A DNA stretch of 7,935 nucleotides from DASSBG01 sp035703755. GTDB taxonomy: Bacteria > Pseudomonadota > Gammaproteobacteria > Xanthomonadales > Rhodanobacteraceae. Below, one piece after another: positions 6,988-7,935 of the stretch; the stretch's first letter is position 1, and each line of letters starts with the position of its first letter. Position numbers and translations under genes: made by a program. The notes under the pieces were generated by a model. The model saw only the letters and a program-made list of their open reading frames with translations. It was not told the DNA's origin and did no database searches. Where the stretch lies: NCBI GenBank assembly GCA_035703755.1, contig DASSXP010000203.1:1-7935 (forward strand), in the 5' to 3' direction.

Positions 6988-7668
6988 ATGATCACGTCGT
7001 TCCGTCACGCCACCGCCATCGTCATCGCGTTGATGCTGGCGTCCATTACCGCGCAGGCCGCCGACCTGCACGATATGCGCGGCACGCCGACCATCCACGG
7101 CAACCCCGCCGCGGGCCAGACCAAAGCCGCCGTCTGCATGGCTTGTCACGGCAGCGACGGTTACTCGGTGGTGCCCGAATTCCCCAACCTCGCCGGCCAA
7201 TCGACCACGTATCTCTACCAGCAAATGCAGGCCTTCAAGCAGGGCTGGCGCTCGAACGCGGTGATGCAAAGCCAGCTGTCACCCTTGAGCGACACGGAAC
7301 TGGCTGACCTTGCCGCCTTTTTCACTGCCATGCCGACGCGCAAAGCCAGCGCCGAAAGCACGGCAAGCGATGGCCGCAACCTGTACCTGGAAGGCGCATC
7401 GAATCGCGGCATTCCCGCCTGCCAGGGTTGCCACGGATCCGATGGCGATGGCCCGCAATCCATCGGCAACAACCGCATAGCAGGCGTAGCGTGGTCCACC
7501 TTCCCGGCCCTGGCTGGACAATCGTCCGCCTATGTCCAGCAACAGTTGAAGGCCTATCGTGGCGGACAACGCAGCGGCAGCACCAACGCCGCCGTGATGC
7601 ATGGCGTGACCGAAAATCTGACGGATACCGACATTGCGGCGTTGGCGCACTACATCGCCGGCTTGTAG
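6988..7668 (+). CDS. Diheme c4-like cytochrome c
   Basis: The 226-residue product has a signal peptide (R6, H7, hydrophobic 8-22, likely cleavage after AQA at 22-24) and should be periplasmic, either soluble or loosely membrane-bound. It is two tandem class I cytochrome c domains. The first has CMACH at 50-54, FPNLAGQ at 65-71 and a likely distal Met at 93. The second has CQGCH at 145-149, FPALAGQ at 172-178 and a likely distal Met at 204. Each Met is followed by the usual helix (LSDTELADLAAFF and LTDTDIAALAHYI). This layout and size match cytochrome c4. His/Met ligation implies a higher potential than the bis-His hemes of its decaheme neighbour. Cytochromes c4 commonly shuttle electrons to terminal oxidases, and in acidophilic iron oxidisers one links periplasmic carriers to an aa3 oxidase. 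Its place 11 bp after the porin suggests it is the periplasmic partner of the conduit. Confidence 0.9.
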   Translation: MITSFRHATAIVIALMLASITAQAADLHDMRGTPTIHGNPAAGQTKAAVCMACHGSDGYSVVPEFPNLAGQSTTYLYQQMQAFKQGWRSNAVMQSQLSPLSDTELADLAAFFTAMPTRKASAESTASDGRNLYLEGASNRGIPACQGCHGSDGDGPQSIGNNRIAGVAWSTFPALAGQSSAYVQQQLKAYRGGQRSGSTNAAVMHGVTENLTDTDIAALAHYIAGL

Positions 7669-7698
7669 TGCGCCATCCGCAGTCGTCACAATGACGCC

Positions 7699-7935
7699 AT
7701 GCGTACCCCTGTCCTTTTGTCCTGGAGTGGCGGCAAGGATTGCCTGATGGCGCTCAGCCGTCTGCGCGACGACCCGGCGTGGGAAGTCGTTGCCCTGCTC
7801 ACCACCGTCACCACGCAATACGACCGCGTTGCCATGCACGGCATCCGTCGCAACGTGCTGGCGGCACAGGCCTATGCCGTCGAATTGCCGCTGATCGAAG
7901 CACGCCTTGACTGGCCGAGCAGCAACGAAGATTAC
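7699..7935 (+). CDS. Dph6-related PP-loop ATPase, partial (N-terminal 79 residues)
   Basis: The frame from ATG 7699 is open to the window edge. The N-terminus reads VLLSWSGGKDCLMAL, the PP-loop signature (SGGKD at 10-14) of adenine nucleotide alpha hydrolases that activate a substrate by adenylation. After it come the second strand (WEVVALLTTV) and a TTQYDRVAMHGIR segment typical of the Dph6 (diphthine-ammonia ligase)-related group. Eukaryotic and archaeal Dph6 amidates diphthine on elongation factor 2. Bacteria lack diphthamide, so the bacterial substrate is not established. The ATG lies 30 bp after the diheme cytochrome stop and has no clear ribosome site, so membership of the operon is uncertain. 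An ATG at 7691 is out of frame and meets a stop within 20 codons. The PP-loop call is strong; the subfamily call is good but rests on the N-terminus only. Confidence 0.87.
   Translation, partial: MRTPVLLSWSGGKDCLMALSRLRDDPAWEVVALLTTVTTQYDRVAMHGIRRNVLAAQAYAVELPLIEARLDWPSSNEDY

Overview
The window is a GC-rich stretch of chromosome, most likely from a Gram-negative proteobacterium. The evidence is the signal peptides, a 723-residue malate synthase G, c-type cytochromes with CXXCH sites, and a large outer-membrane beta-barrel of the MtrB/PioB type. I do not assign a species; a gamma- or betaproteobacterium would fit. I see no rRNA, tRNA, CRISPR array, insertion sequence or integrase, and the genes look uniform in base and codon use.

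Layout. (1) Positions 644 down to 1, minus strand: a partial gene for an exported M48-family zinc metallopeptidase with HELGH and QEMEAD motifs; its 3' end lies outside the window. (2) A 168-bp divergent intergenic region (645-812). (3) 813-2984, plus strand: complete malate synthase G (glcB), the second enzyme of the glyoxylate shunt. (4) A 259-bp intergenic region (2985-3243) with two GC-rich hairpins near the end of glcB. (5) 3244-7668: a tight three-gene unit, the most interesting part. It encodes a decaheme periplasmic c-type cytochrome of the DmsE/MtrA/PioA type (ten CXXCH), an 863-residue MtrB/PioB-type outer-membrane porin, and a diheme c4-like cytochrome. The gaps are 16 and 11 bp and each gene has a recognisable ribosome binding site. 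(6) 7699 to the end: the 5' part of a Dph6-related PP-loop ATPase.

How the genes may work together. In the MtrAB/PioAB/MtoAB family, the decaheme cytochrome sits inside the porin and forms an electron-conducting wire across the outer membrane. Here that wire is followed by a small diheme cytochrome that could carry electrons through the periplasm. The block is bounded by unrelated genes on both sides. It therefore has no surface decaheme cytochrome (MtrC/OmcA), no CymA-like quinol dehydrogenase, no PioC-like high-potential iron protein and no terminal reductase beside it. A c4-type partner fits inward flow (for example Fe(II) oxidation passing electrons toward an oxidase) at least as well as outward flow, but the sequence does not settle direction or substrate. 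The flanking protease, malate synthase and PP-loop genes have no evident link to the conduit.
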